A stretch of DNA of 64,000 nt from Streptomyces lincolnensis (GTDB lineage Bacteria; Actinomycetota; Actinomycetes; Streptomycetales; Streptomycetaceae), in NCBI RefSeq assembly GCF_021173675.1, contig NZ_JAIHON010000020.1, positions 1 to 64,000 on the forward strand, read 5' to 3'. The notes under the pieces were generated by a model. It saw only the letters and a program-made list of their open reading frames with translations. It searched no databases and was not told the DNA's origin. The position numbers were made by a program, and so were the translations under genes. This document shows, piece after piece, positions 9,292 through 17,350 of this stretch (position 1 is its first letter; the number at the start of each line of letters is the position of its first letter).

Positions 9292-9514
9292 CGTCGAGGG
9301 TCGGCCGGCGCCGGTCCGCCCCATCTGTGCGGCGACCGTCGGTCCGCGCGAGCCGCGGATGCGCCTGCACTGCCGGCGACCGACCGTGTGAGCCGGTGCT
9401 GATGCGACCTCTCCGCGTCCGTGGTCATGGCAGGCTCTCCTGCCGCGGGGACTTCGTGACTCGGCGGCGTCCCGACGGGACGTATGGCGTGTGCGTCCTC
9501 GGCGTTCCCGGGCG

Positions 9515-10393
9515 TCACCCGGACCGAGGCCGGCCCAGGGTCTCCTCCGCGGCCTCGGCGAAGTCGTGGACGAGCGGGGAGCGTCGGGACGCCACCCACG
9601 CCAGCGCCACCTCGTTGGGGCCGATGTCCTCCACCGGCAGGGGGATCACATCGGGACGGGTGTAGAAGGTGGCGGTGGACAAGGGCAGTACGCAGATGCC
9701 GGCGCCGGAGGCGACCAGCTCCAGCTTCTCCTCGACCTGGTGGATCGGCGGTACCTCGGGGCGTCGCCGGTCACGCAACTCCAGGGCCACGTCCCGCCAT
9801 TCGGGTACGGCGTCCGGGTCCTGGAGCAGATGCTCGCAGGCGAGGTCGTGCACGGTCACCGACGCACGGTCCGCCAGACGGTGCCCCACCGGCAGCATGA
9901 CGACCCGGGGCTCCTTGAACAGGGGCCGCACCTGAAGGCCGTACTGGTCGATGGGCAGCCGTACGACGCCGATGTCGGCGCGGCCGTCCAGCAGCACCTC
10001 CACCTGGTCGTTCCAACTGGTGCGCAACAGACGTACGTTGACGCCGGGCCGGAGCGTGGAGAAGACGGCCAGGGCCGGGGTGACCGTGATGCCCGGCATG
10101 AAGCCGACGGTCAGCGTGGGTGTGCCCTGCGCCGCCGCCTTCGCCCGTCGCAGCAGCGCCTGTGCCGAGGCGAGCAGCGGGACGGCGTCCTCCAGCAGTT
10201 GCTTCCCGGCCGGAGTGAGCAGTGTGCCGCGTCGGTCTCGGTCGAAGACGTCGATGCCCAGGTCGTCCTCCAGGCTCCGGATCTGCCGGGACAGCACCGG
10301 CTGCGCGATGTGCAACCGCTCCGCCGCGCGTCCGAAATGAAGTTCCTCGGCCACCGCAACGAAGTACCGGAGCTTTCGCAGGTCAAGATCCAC
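9515..10393 (-). CDS. LysR-family transcriptional regulator
   Basis: 292 aa. Winged helix at residues 1-65: LRKLRYFVAVAEELHFGRAA, LHIAQPVLSRQIRSLEDDLG, then FDRDRRGTLLTPAG. The C-terminal part is a type-2 periplasmic-binding-like LysR effector domain (LTVGFMPGITVTPALAVF; PLFKEPRVVMLPVGHRLA). It lies on the same strand downstream of the epimerase gene, with 133 bp between them. No divergent target is adjacent, so the regulated gene is not evident. Confidence 0.92.
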   Translation of the reverse strand: MDLDLRKLRYFVAVAEELHFGRAAERLHIAQPVLSRQIRSLEDDLGIDVFDRDRRGTLLTPAGKQLLEDAVPLLASAQALLRRAKAAAQGTPTLTVGFMPGITVTPALAVFSTLRPGVNVRLLRTSWNDQVEVLLDGRADIGVVRLPIDQYGLQVRPLFKEPRVVMLPVGHRLADRASVTVHDLACEHLLQDPDAVPEWRDVALELRDRRRPEVPPIHQVEEKLELVASGAGICVLPLSTATFYTRPDVIPLPVEDIGPNEVALAWVASRRSPLVHDFAEAAEETLGRPRSG

Positions 10394-10526
10394 CCGAACT
10401 CACCGCTCACTTTCTCCGACTTCGTCGCCCCTGGCGGCCCTGGGGCGGACGGGGCAGTTGGCCACAAATCTACCGTTCTGGCCACCACCAGCCGTCACGG
10501 CCGACGCCGCCCGCTCCCCACCCGCG

Positions 10527-11387
10527 TCACTCGCCCTCGGCGAGCACGGCCAGCGGGTCGGTGTGCGCGGGGATCCACCCCAGCTCGGCCCCGGCACGCG
10601 CCGGAGTGAGCTGCTGGTCCAGGGCGAACGCGTCCGCGATCGGGCCCATCTGCTCGCGAGCCTGCTCCAGTGTGAGGGAGACGACCTTGCCGTCGAGGCC
10701 GACGGCCCGTGCGACGGCCAGCGAGCACTCCTTGGCGGTCGGGTTCACCCCGCCCACGCCCACGTACACCGAACCGGGCTTCGCCTTCAGGGCGGCGACG
10801 TACAGCTCCGCGAGGTCGTCGATGTGTACCAGCGCCCAGTGGTTCGCCCCGTCGCCGATGCAGGGGACGGCTCCCGCCTCCTTCCCCGGAGTGCCGTAGA
10901 AGATGTCGATCAGGCGGTTATCCCCGCCGTACAGCAGACCGGGCTGCACCACGACGGGCCGGCCGCCCTGCTGTGCGCGCCGCAGGACGGCCTCCTCGAC
11001 GGGCTTGCGCCAGGCGACCAGGGACGGCGGGTTCCAGGGCGCGGTCTCGTCCACGACCCCGCCGGTGTCGCCGTAGACCCAGGTGCCGCCGGTGTGCACA
11101 TAGGTGCCGGTGCCGATGCCGTCCTGCATGGCGGCGGCGGCCGCGAGGTCCTCGTCACCGCTCTCGGCCTGCGCCAGGTGGACGACCGCTTCCGCGCGGG
11201 CCGCGGCCGCGTTCAGCACGCCCAGATCCCCCAACCCGCCCCGTACCGGCGTCGCCCCGAGGGAGCCGACGGTCTCGGCGGCGCGGTCGTTGCGAGCCAG
11301 CGCCTCCACGGTGTGCCCGTGCCGGACCAGGGCGCCGATCGTGGCCTTGCCGATGTATCCGGATCCGCCGGTGAGAAAGATCTTCAT
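10527..11387 (-). CDS. NAD-dependent epimerase/dehydratase-family (extended SDR) protein
   Basis: 286 aa from the ATG at 11387, which has AGGAG 8 nt upstream; an in-frame start 18 nt earlier lacks a site. The N-terminus MKIFLTGGSGYIGKATI carries the Rossmann GGxGxxG motif, and ARNDRAAETVGSLGATPVRG is the strand-2 region that selects NADP. The motif YxxxK is not obvious (the region TWVYGDTGG lies where the catalytic strand is expected), as in atypical or NmrA-like extended SDRs. Function is unassigned. Confidence 0.85.
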   Translation of the reverse strand: MKIFLTGGSGYIGKATIGALVRHGHTVEALARNDRAAETVGSLGATPVRGGLGDLGVLNAAAARAEAVVHLAQAESGDEDLAAAAAMQDGIGTGTYVHTGGTWVYGDTGGVVDETAPWNPPSLVAWRKPVEEAVLRRAQQGGRPVVVQPGLLYGGDNRLIDIFYGTPGKEAGAVPCIGDGANHWALVHIDDLAELYVAALKAKPGSVYVGVGGVNPTAKECSLAVARAVGLDGKVVSLTLEQAREQMGPIADAFALDQQLTPARAGAELGWIPAHTDPLAVLAEGE

Positions 11388-11567
11388 GGTCGTGGCTCCT
11401 GTCATTCGTGGGCTGCCGACTTCGCTGACCAGCCTGCGTCCGGGGGCGGACCCGCGTCCAAGACCTCTTCCGGCGCCTCTGATACCCGAAGGGCATCAAG
11501 CGGAGCCGGCTGCGCGCCGCGCGAACGACCCGCAGGCCGCTCATGTCCGTCAGGCATCAGCGACGCC

Positions 11568-11710
11568 ATGACTCTGCCGCTGGCGGTGGCCACCGGTGCG
11601 GTCGCCGCCAACTTGTACTACGCCCAGCCCCTCCTGGCCGTGATCGCGCGCGCTCTCGGCACCTCCACGCAGGCCGCCGGTGTCCTCGTCACGGTCACCC
11701 AACTCGGCTG
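11568..11710 (+). pseudogene. MFS transporter N-terminal fragment
   Basis: The ATG at 11568 opens TLPLAVATGAVAANLYYAQP followed by LLAVIARALGTSTQAAGVL and VTVTQLG, the first transmembrane helix and loop of a DHA1-type major-facilitator transporter. After VTVTQLG the sequence switches to unrelated residues, so only about 47 codons survive. Confidence 0.6.
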
Positions 11711-11711
11711 C

Positions 11712-12021
11712 TCACGCGCCGGGGCCGGGCCGGCGAGAGCGATCCGGGCAGGGAGCGGCACCGCGTACGGAGATGCCTCACGGTCGGCGTCACCACGAAG
11801 GTGTCCTCGGCCGGCCTCTCCGCGCCCTTCAACGTGAAGTGCGCCTGTACGCCGATGTTGTCTGGTGTTCCAGCTGCGCACGCCGTCTCGTCCGTGAAAC
11901 TCCCGCCCCCAGTCGTTGAGACAGGCGTCGGGAGTGGACGCGTTCACGAAGGCGTCCGAGTCGCCGTTGTTGGTCGCCTCGATGAACGTGCGGACGGCTG
12001 GCGGCATCTCGATGTCCGTCA
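11712..12021 (-). pseudogene. SnoaL/NTF2-like protein, frameshifted
   Basis: The minus strand reads MPPAVRTFIEATNNGDSDAF and DACLNDWGREFHGRDGVRSW, a typical SnoaL-like NTF2-fold start. After GVRSWN the expected continuation (TDNIGVQAHFTLKGAER, then EDTFVVT) is in another frame, so a frameshift lies at about 11865. The C-terminus is cut by the MFS fragment on the other strand. Confidence 0.6.
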
Positions 12022-12092
12022 GGGTGACGACTTCTTCGCAGCAGGTGGGCACGGGGTTCGCGGTGCCCGGGCAGTCCCGTCGACAGCAACGA

Positions 12093-12306
12093 TCAGGACC
12101 GCGCGATTGCGTCCCGGAGCAGTCGAGCCAGTTCCGCCGGGCGGCTGAGGAACGGCGAGTGCGAGGAGCGCAGGCGGCGGACGCGCTGGGCGTGCTTCGC
12201 CATTTCCTCCTGGAGGGACAGGGGAATGGCGACGTCGTCCTCACAGAGGACGTACGTGCTGGGCACCGTGCGCCACGCCGCCTCGGCGAGCGGCTGGTGC
12301 ACGGCC
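12093..12306 (-). pseudogene. Alpha/beta-hydrolase C-terminal fragment
   Basis: The frame reads RTVPSTYVLCEDDVAIPL and ends RPAELARLLRDAIARS before a stop at 12093. This is the acid-loop strand (the catalytic Asp) and the last helix of an alpha/beta hydrolase of the EstC/menaquinone-biosynthesis-like type; the position of the catalytic His is represented by RSSHSPFLS. Nothing of the nucleophile half remains, and its other end joins an MFS gene on the opposite strand. Confidence 0.6.
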
Positions 12307-13086
12307 GGCAGCGACCTGGTGCTGTTCCTCGCCGGCGAACGGAATCTGTGGAGCCGGCACCTCGCCGTGGCGGCGGGCCTCGCCGTCGTCGCGGTGGCAC
12401 TGCTCTGTGTCTGGGCCGTCATCGAACTGCGCGGCACGACGCCCCTGGTCGATGTGCGGGCGGTGCGGCACCCGGCGGTCGCCGGGGCGAACCTCGCCAT
12501 GTTCGTCGGCGGGATCGGCACGTACCTCCTGCTCACGCTCATCACCCGGTACGCGCAGACGCCACACGGCGCCGGCTACGGCTTCGGGCCGACGACCTTC
12601 GTCGCCGGACTGGTCCTCATCCCGTTCTCCGTGCTGGGGTTCGTCGCCGGCAAGCTCACGCCGCGGGTGCGGACGCGGATCACCGACCCCCTGCTCCTGG
12701 CCGGCAGCGCCGTCGTGGTCGGCGGCGGGTTCGCCCTGTTCGCGGCGGCCCGGTCGAACCTGGCCGAACTGTTCGCGGCGATGGGCGTACTCGGCTTCGG
12801 CGTCGGCGGCTTCTCGGCCGCGATGCCCGGCGTCATCCTGGCCGCCACCCCCACGAGCGAGACGTCGAGCGCCATGAGCTTCAACTACGTTGTCCGCAGC
12901 GTCGGGTACTCCCTGGGCAGCGCCATCGGCGGCCTGATCCTCGCCGCGGGCGCCGGCCCCGGCCACCTCTTCCCCGAGGACCGCGCCTACACCACCGCGG
13001 CGCTGGTCGGCATCGGCGCCATGGCGATCACGACACTGACGAGTCTCGCTCTCGCCCGCCGACGCTCGTCCGAGACCACCCCATAA
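12307..13086 (+). pseudogene. MFS transporter (DHA2/EmrB type), C-terminal half
   Basis: Reading begins directly at the hydrolase junction: GERNLWSRHLAVAAGLAVV, then about seven hydrophobic helices (ANLAMFVGGIGTYLLLTLI, FVAGLVLIPFSVLGFVAGKL, LLAGSAVVVGGGFALFAAA, ...SLGSAIGGLILAAGAG, TAALVGIGAMAITTLTSLAL). GGFSAAMPGVILAATPTSE and MSFNYVVRSVGYSLGSAIGG are typical of the second half of drug/proton antiporters. The N-terminal half is missing, so the protein is probably not functional even though the frame is open. Confidence 0.75.
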
Positions 13087-13119
13087 GTCAGATGTACTCA
13101 TCCCAACACTGGAGGTTCC

Positions 13120-13413
13120 ATGCCCAAGGGTTACTGGGTCAGCGTCTACCCCACCATTTCCGACCCCGAGGAGCTGACGGCCTACAACGAGCTGGCGGGT
13201 CTGGCTGTCCGGGCTGGAGGCGGGCGCGTCCTGTCCAATTTCGGTCGAGTCGTCGCCCACGAGGCCGGAATCGCCGAACGCGTCGTCCTGATCGAGTTCG
13301 ACAGTTTCGAACAGGCGGCCGCGGCATACGAGAGCGAGGCCTATCAGCAGGCACTGGTGGCCCTCCCCGACGGCTTCGAGCGCGACTTCCGCATCGTCGA
13401 AGGCATCGACTGA
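13120..13413 (+). CDS. DUF1330 domain protein
   Basis: 97 aa, the usual size of the family. MPKGYWVSVYPTISDPEELT and the GGRVLSNFGRVVAHEAG ... VVLIEFDSFEQAAAAYESEAYQ pattern match DUF1330, a ferredoxin-like alpha/beta fold whose role is unknown. The ATG follows GGAGGTTCC. It stands alone between the MFS remnant and a gene-poor stretch. Confidence 0.88.
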   Translation: MPKGYWVSVYPTISDPEELTAYNELAGLAVRAGGGRVLSNFGRVVAHEAGIAERVVLIEFDSFEQAAAAYESEAYQQALVALPDGFERDFRIVEGID

Positions 13414-13861
13414 CCGAGGTCCGGTCGGATCTCCACTGAAGATCCGCCACCTTGGTCTTCGCTGGTGTGGCTGCTGGTGTGACGGGGGCGTGGATGCCCG
13501 TGCTGGTCGAGGGCGGCTGTCTTCGGTCTTGATCGTCTGTCAGCGGTCGAGTCCGAGGTGCGTCAGGACGAGCAGGGCGCGGAGCAGGTTGGTGGCGCGG
13601 GCAGGGCTCGCCTCGATCACGCTGATGATCCGCAGGCTCACCCGGCCCGCCGTCCAGCCCATCGCGTCCACGCCTCGATCTGCCGAACCCGTCCACGCTG
13701 CTTGAGTGCCTGTTCCTGATCCTCGTGGGGGTGTTCCGCTAGCGCGCCAAAATCTGTCGACAAGCACGTGCGCGATGGAGAGAATCCGGGGCCATGGTCT
13801 CTGTGATCGAACCCGCGCTTCCGGAGTTCACGGCGCGTCGCCCGGATCGGACGGCAAGCTG
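13414..13861. other. Gene-poor spacer with no supported gene
   Basis: A minus-strand frame ending at 13547 (ISVIEASPARATNLLRALLV, then stop) is protein-like but I do not recognise it. Nothing else is supported. The downstream P-loop gene could start anywhere from about 13706 to 13874. Confidence 0.3.
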
Positions 13862-15040
13862 GTGAAGGACGCTGTGTTCCCCGTGCTGTGGCTCTGCGGT
13901 CCGCCAGGAGTCGGTAAGACCACGGTCGCCTGGGAGATGTATTCCCACCTCGTACAAGCCGGGATCGAGAGCGGTTTCGTTGACATTGACCAGTTGGGGA
14001 TCTGCTACCCCGAGCCTGTGGGGGATCCAGGTCGGCACCGTATGAAGGCACGCAACGTTGATGCGGTGGTGGCCGGTTTCCGGGCGGCCGGCGCCCGGTG
14101 TCTCATCGTTTCGGGTGTCGTCGATCCCGCCTGCGGAGTGCACGTGGACCAGATTCCGCAGGCCGCGGTGACAGTCTGCCGCCTGCGTGCCGACCGGGAG
14201 GTGCTTCGGCGGCGGTTCACCGGTCGCGGAGGTCCTGCCGAGTTGGTCGACGAGGTGCTGCGGGAAGCCGACGCCCTGGACGCGAGCACCTTCGCGGATG
14301 TCTGCGTCGACACCAGCGGATTGCTGGTGAACGAGGTGGCGCGGCGTGTGGGGGAGCGAACCGGCGGATGGCCGGCCTCGGCTCTTGGCCGGTCGGCTGA
14401 CGCGCCCGAGCCGTTGGCGGTCACCCCTGCGGGCAGGACCTCGGCCTTGGCGCAGGCGGAGCCTTCAGTTGATCTTCCCGTTCTGTGGCTGTGCGGCGCG
14501 ACCGGCGTCGGCAAGTCGACGGTCGGCTTCGAGGTCTACCAAAGAGTCCTGGGCGCTGGTACCACCGCCGCGTATCTCGATCTCGACCAGCTCGGCTTCT
14601 GCCGCCCGGTTCCGGATGATCCCGCCAACCACCGGCTCAAGGCCCGCAACCTGGCCGCCGTGTCGCGGACTTACCGTGCGGCCGGGGCCCAGTGCTTGAT
14701 CATGTCCGGCCCGGTCGAGGACGAGGCCACGGTCAAGGCGTACTCCGACGCGATGCCCGCGGTCGAGCTCACGCTGTGCCGACTGCACGCCGGACGGCAG
14801 TACCTGACAGAACGCATCATGTCCCGTGGACAAGGAGGCAGTTGGGCCCAACCGGGCGACCCGTTGCGGGGCCAGTCCGTCACACGCCTGCTCCACGTCG
14901 CCGACCAGGCGGCGGCATCGGCCGCCGGCCTGGAAGATGCCGGGATCGGTGATCTGCGCATCGACACCGACGGGCAGACCGTCGAGCAGGTGGCCGATGC
15001 GATCATCGCCGATGCCGCCTTGTCAGGGCTGCGAATCTAG
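13862..15040 (+). CDS. Tandem-duplicated P-loop (AAA/kinase-like) protein
   Basis: About 392 aa made of two homologous halves. Half 1: VLWLCGPPGVGKTTVAWEMY, FVDIDQLGICYPEP, HRMKARNVDAVVAGFRAAGA, CLIVSGVV. Half 2 repeats the order: VLWLCGATGVGKSTVGFEVY, YLDLDQLGFCRPVP, HRLKARNLAAVSRTYRAAGA, CLIMSGPV. Each has an intact Walker A and a DxDQLG strand in the Walker B or nucleotide-kinase lid position. This suggests an intramolecular two-site nucleotide-binding enzyme, resembling adenylylsulfate-kinase or shikimate-kinase-like P-loop kinases, with no substrate evident. The start is uncertain: GTG at 13862 or at 13874 (GAAGGA just upstream of the latter) both precede the domain. Confidence 0.75.
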   Translation: MKDAVFPVLWLCGPPGVGKTTVAWEMYSHLVQAGIESGFVDIDQLGICYPEPVGDPGRHRMKARNVDAVVAGFRAAGARCLIVSGVVDPACGVHVDQIPQAAVTVCRLRADREVLRRRFTGRGGPAELVDEVLREADALDASTFADVCVDTSGLLVNEVARRVGERTGGWPASALGRSADAPEPLAVTPAGRTSALAQAEPSVDLPVLWLCGATGVGKSTVGFEVYQRVLGAGTTAAYLDLDQLGFCRPVPDDPANHRLKARNLAAVSRTYRAAGAQCLIMSGPVEDEATVKAYSDAMPAVELTLCRLHAGRQYLTERIMSRGQGGSWAQPGDPLRGQSVTRLLHVADQAAASAAGLEDAGIGDLRIDTDGQTVEQVADAIIADAALSGLRI

Positions 15041-15427
15041 TGATTCCGTCCAAAATGACGCGCCTTGGAGCGGTCCGGGTCGAGGGGTCGTCCGGAGCTC
15101 TTCGGGCATGGCATTCACCACCCACCGCGAGGCCGGAGCACGGCCCCGGGCCCTCCAGGCCCTCGTGACGCACCGCCGCGAGCAGTGGACAGCGTTCGAC
15201 CGCCGGTCCGCCCCCGCTACCCAAGCGGCCCCGCCCTCGGGGCACTTGGTGCTGCGGGCCCCGCTCAGCTCAGCGGCCCCCCGCTTGCGTAAAACGGCGG
15301 TCCCGGCGCCCTCGGACACCACGCCAGCGTAGGACCCGAAGCTACCCAGCAAGCCGGTCTAGGAACAGGCACTGAGGCGTCCGAGTCATGACGCCGACCA
15401 AGCCCGGTGCCCGCATGTTTGCCTGGG
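15041..15427. other. Intergenic stretch with no supported gene
   Basis: An ATG at 15109 opens a 74-codon frame (MAFTTHREAGARPRALQALV) that I cannot match to any family and that has no convincing ribosome site. No repeat or RNA gene was seen. Confidence 0.3.
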
Positions 15428-16165
15428 TCATGCCCCCAGATCCTCCGTCACGGGCAGGCACTCGGCGAGCAGGTCGACGACGTCGCGCCAGGCTCGCTGC
15501 GCGTGCCGCAGGTGGTGGCCGACGCCGGGGAGAACGGGGTGGTCGACCGTCGGATGGTGGAAGGCGTGCAAGGCGCCGCCGTAGACCGTGAGGCGCCAGT
15601 CGACGCCGGCGGCCTGCATCTCAGCGGTGAACGCGTTCCGCTGCGCGGGCGGCATGATCGGGTCTTCCGACCCGACCCCGGCCCACACCGGGCAGCGAAT
15701 GCGCGCTGCCTCGCCCGGTCGGCCCGTGGTAGTTGCGTTGACCGTCCCGATCGCGCGCAGGTCGACGCCGTCGCGCCCGAGTTCCAGCCCGATGGCACCC
15801 CCGGTACCGTAGCCGACGGTGGCGATCCGGTCGGAATCGGTCCGCGGTTCGCTGCGCAACACGTCGAGTGCCGCATGGCCGATCCCCCGCATCCGGTCGG
15901 GATCAGAAAGCAGTGGCATGCAACGGGCCAGCATCTCCTCGGGATCGCTCAAATAGCGCCCGCCGTGGAGGTCGAAGGCCAGCGCTACGTATCCCAGCTC
16001 GGCGAGAGCATCGGCCCGGCGGCGCTCGACGTCGCTGAGCCCCGTGCCCTCTGGTCCGAGCAGCACCCCGGGCCGGCGGTCGACACCGGCCGGGAGCGCA
16101 AGGTGCCCGATCATCGTCAGACCATCGGCCGGGTACTCGACCGTACGCGTCGTAATCGTCGTCAT
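15428..16165 (-). CDS. Dienelactone-hydrolase-family protein lacking the nucleophile
   Basis: 245 aa, the family length. N-terminus TVEYPADGLTMIGHLALPAG, then GVLLGPEGTGLSDVERRRAD, YVALAFDLHGGRYL, the acid strand GSEDPIMP and the catalytic-His motif YGGALHAFHHP all align with dienelactone hydrolases. The nucleophile elbow, usually GYCFGG, reads GYGTGG, so the catalytic Cys is replaced by Gly while the acid and His remain. It is therefore probably a non-hydrolytic relative or has another role. The ATG at 16165 is the clear start. It stands alone, upstream of transposase debris. Confidence 0.85.
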   Translation of the reverse strand: MTTITTRTVEYPADGLTMIGHLALPAGVDRRPGVLLGPEGTGLSDVERRRADALAELGYVALAFDLHGGRYLSDPEEMLARCMPLLSDPDRMRGIGHAALDVLRSEPRTDSDRIATVGYGTGGAIGLELGRDGVDLRAIGTVNATTTGRPGEAARIRCPVWAGVGSEDPIMPPAQRNAFTAEMQAAGVDWRLTVYGGALHAFHHPTVDHPVLPGVGHHLRHAQRAWRDVVDLLAECLPVTEDLGA

Positions 16166-16258
16166 GAGACTGGACTGTAGTGATCGTCGACCCCGGTCCG
16201 GCCGCTGTTCTGCCGCTGGCAGAGCGGCGCGGGTATCCCCCTGAAATACGACGAGGGC

Positions 16259-16480
16259 TCAAGAACCGTCACAGCACAGCTCCTGGGGCAGGTACTCCAA
16301 CTGGATGCCGGTGTGCAGCACGTAGAGGATCCCGCACAGCACTTCCCGGTCCGGCAAGGGCTTGCGCCCCACATACCGGAACCCGCGCACACGCTGCGCC
16401 AGCAGCGGCTCCAGACGTTCCCCCAGCTCGTCCGACACGATCCACGGCTTCCGCGTGGTGGCGACGTTCAGCTTGGAGGG
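16259..16480 (-). pseudogene. IS5-family transposase N-terminal fragment
   Basis: Reads RKPWIVSDELGERLEPLLAQ, then GRKPLPDREVLCGILYVLHT and GIQLEYLPQEL before a stop, the N-terminal DUF4096 region of IS5-type insertion elements. The DDE domain is missing. Sequence on both sides (16166-16258 and 16481-16693) holds no gene I can support. Confidence 0.75.
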
Positions 16481-16693
16481 CGCGTCCTCCGGCGAGAAGA
16501 CCTGGAGTCCCGAGCAGGGGTGGGCCCTCGCGTGCGAGTGACCCGCCGAATGCGTCCGTCCCTCACCGGCCGGTGCGGGGCGGACGTGTTGCCCCGGGTG
16601 TCTTCCCCGGCCGCACCGCGCTGATCCCATTATCGGCGCGGTGCGGGCAGCTCCGACGGGGTGCGGGGCAACGAACCAATAGCGAACGCTCAG

Positions 16694-17350
16694 TCAGAGG
16701 TCGGCCACGTCGACCAGCCCGTCCTGGATGGCGCGGGCCACCAGGCTTGCCTTGGTCCGCGCGTCGCGGCCGACGTTCGCGTACTTGATCCGCACCCGGT
16801 CCAGGTACGAGTTGACCGTCCGCACGGAGATGCCGAGACGCTGCGCGACCAACTCCTTGGACTCCGACTGGAACCACTCGATGAGCACGTCCTCCTCGCG
16901 TGCGGACAGCTGGGGGCGGTCGGCGCGGGTGTTCGTTCCCAGCGCCCCGGCCAGAGCGGGCGGCATGTAGGGCCGGTCATCGGCTGCCGCCAGCGTCGCC
17001 TCGACCAGGTGCTCTCGGCCCTCGCTCTTGGTCAGAAAGGTCGCGGCTCCCAGGTCCAGACAGTTGAGCGCTGTCTGCTCGTCATCCCGCATCGAGTAGA
17101 CGACGACCTGCCGTTCGGCGTCGACGAGTCTTCGCAGGCTGCCGAAGGCGGGACCGCCCTCGCCCAGCTGCAGGTCCAGGATGACGACATCGGCCGTGCT
17201 GCCCGGCGGGGTCCAGGCTTCCTGTACGGCGCCGCCGGCCGCTACCACGGTGATGGGCCGCTGCGATGCCGCGTACCACGCCTCTATGCCCGCGAGGATG
17301 GCGGGATGGTCGTCGACGACGACCACGCTGACCGGTGCGTTGTCACTCAT
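16694..17350 (-). CDS. NarL/LuxR-type response regulator
   Basis: 218 aa. Receiver domain: SVVVVDDHPAILAGIEAWY, phosphoacceptor strand DVVILDLQLGEG, and FLTKSEG with the conserved Lys. The C-terminal LuxR helix-turn-helix is LSAREEDVLIEWFQSESKEL then VAQRLGISVRTVNSYLDRVR. Its ATG overlaps the stop of the upstream kinase by 4 bp (17347-17350), so the two are translationally coupled and form a two-component system. Confidence 0.92.
   Translation of the reverse strand: MSDNAPVSVVVVDDHPAILAGIEAWYAASQRPITVVAAGGAVQEAWTPPGSTADVVILDLQLGEGGPAFGSLRRLVDAERQVVVYSMRDDEQTALNCLDLGAATFLTKSEGREHLVEATLAAADDRPYMPPALAGALGTNTRADRPQLSAREEDVLIEWFQSESKELVAQRLGISVRTVNSYLDRVRIKYANVGRDARTKASLVARAIQDGLVDVADL

Noticed and set aside
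12307..13086. Complete MFS transporter with an early start near 12226
   Set aside because: The first 27 codons are antisense to a hydrolase fragment and do not match transporter helices; the N-terminal half is missing.
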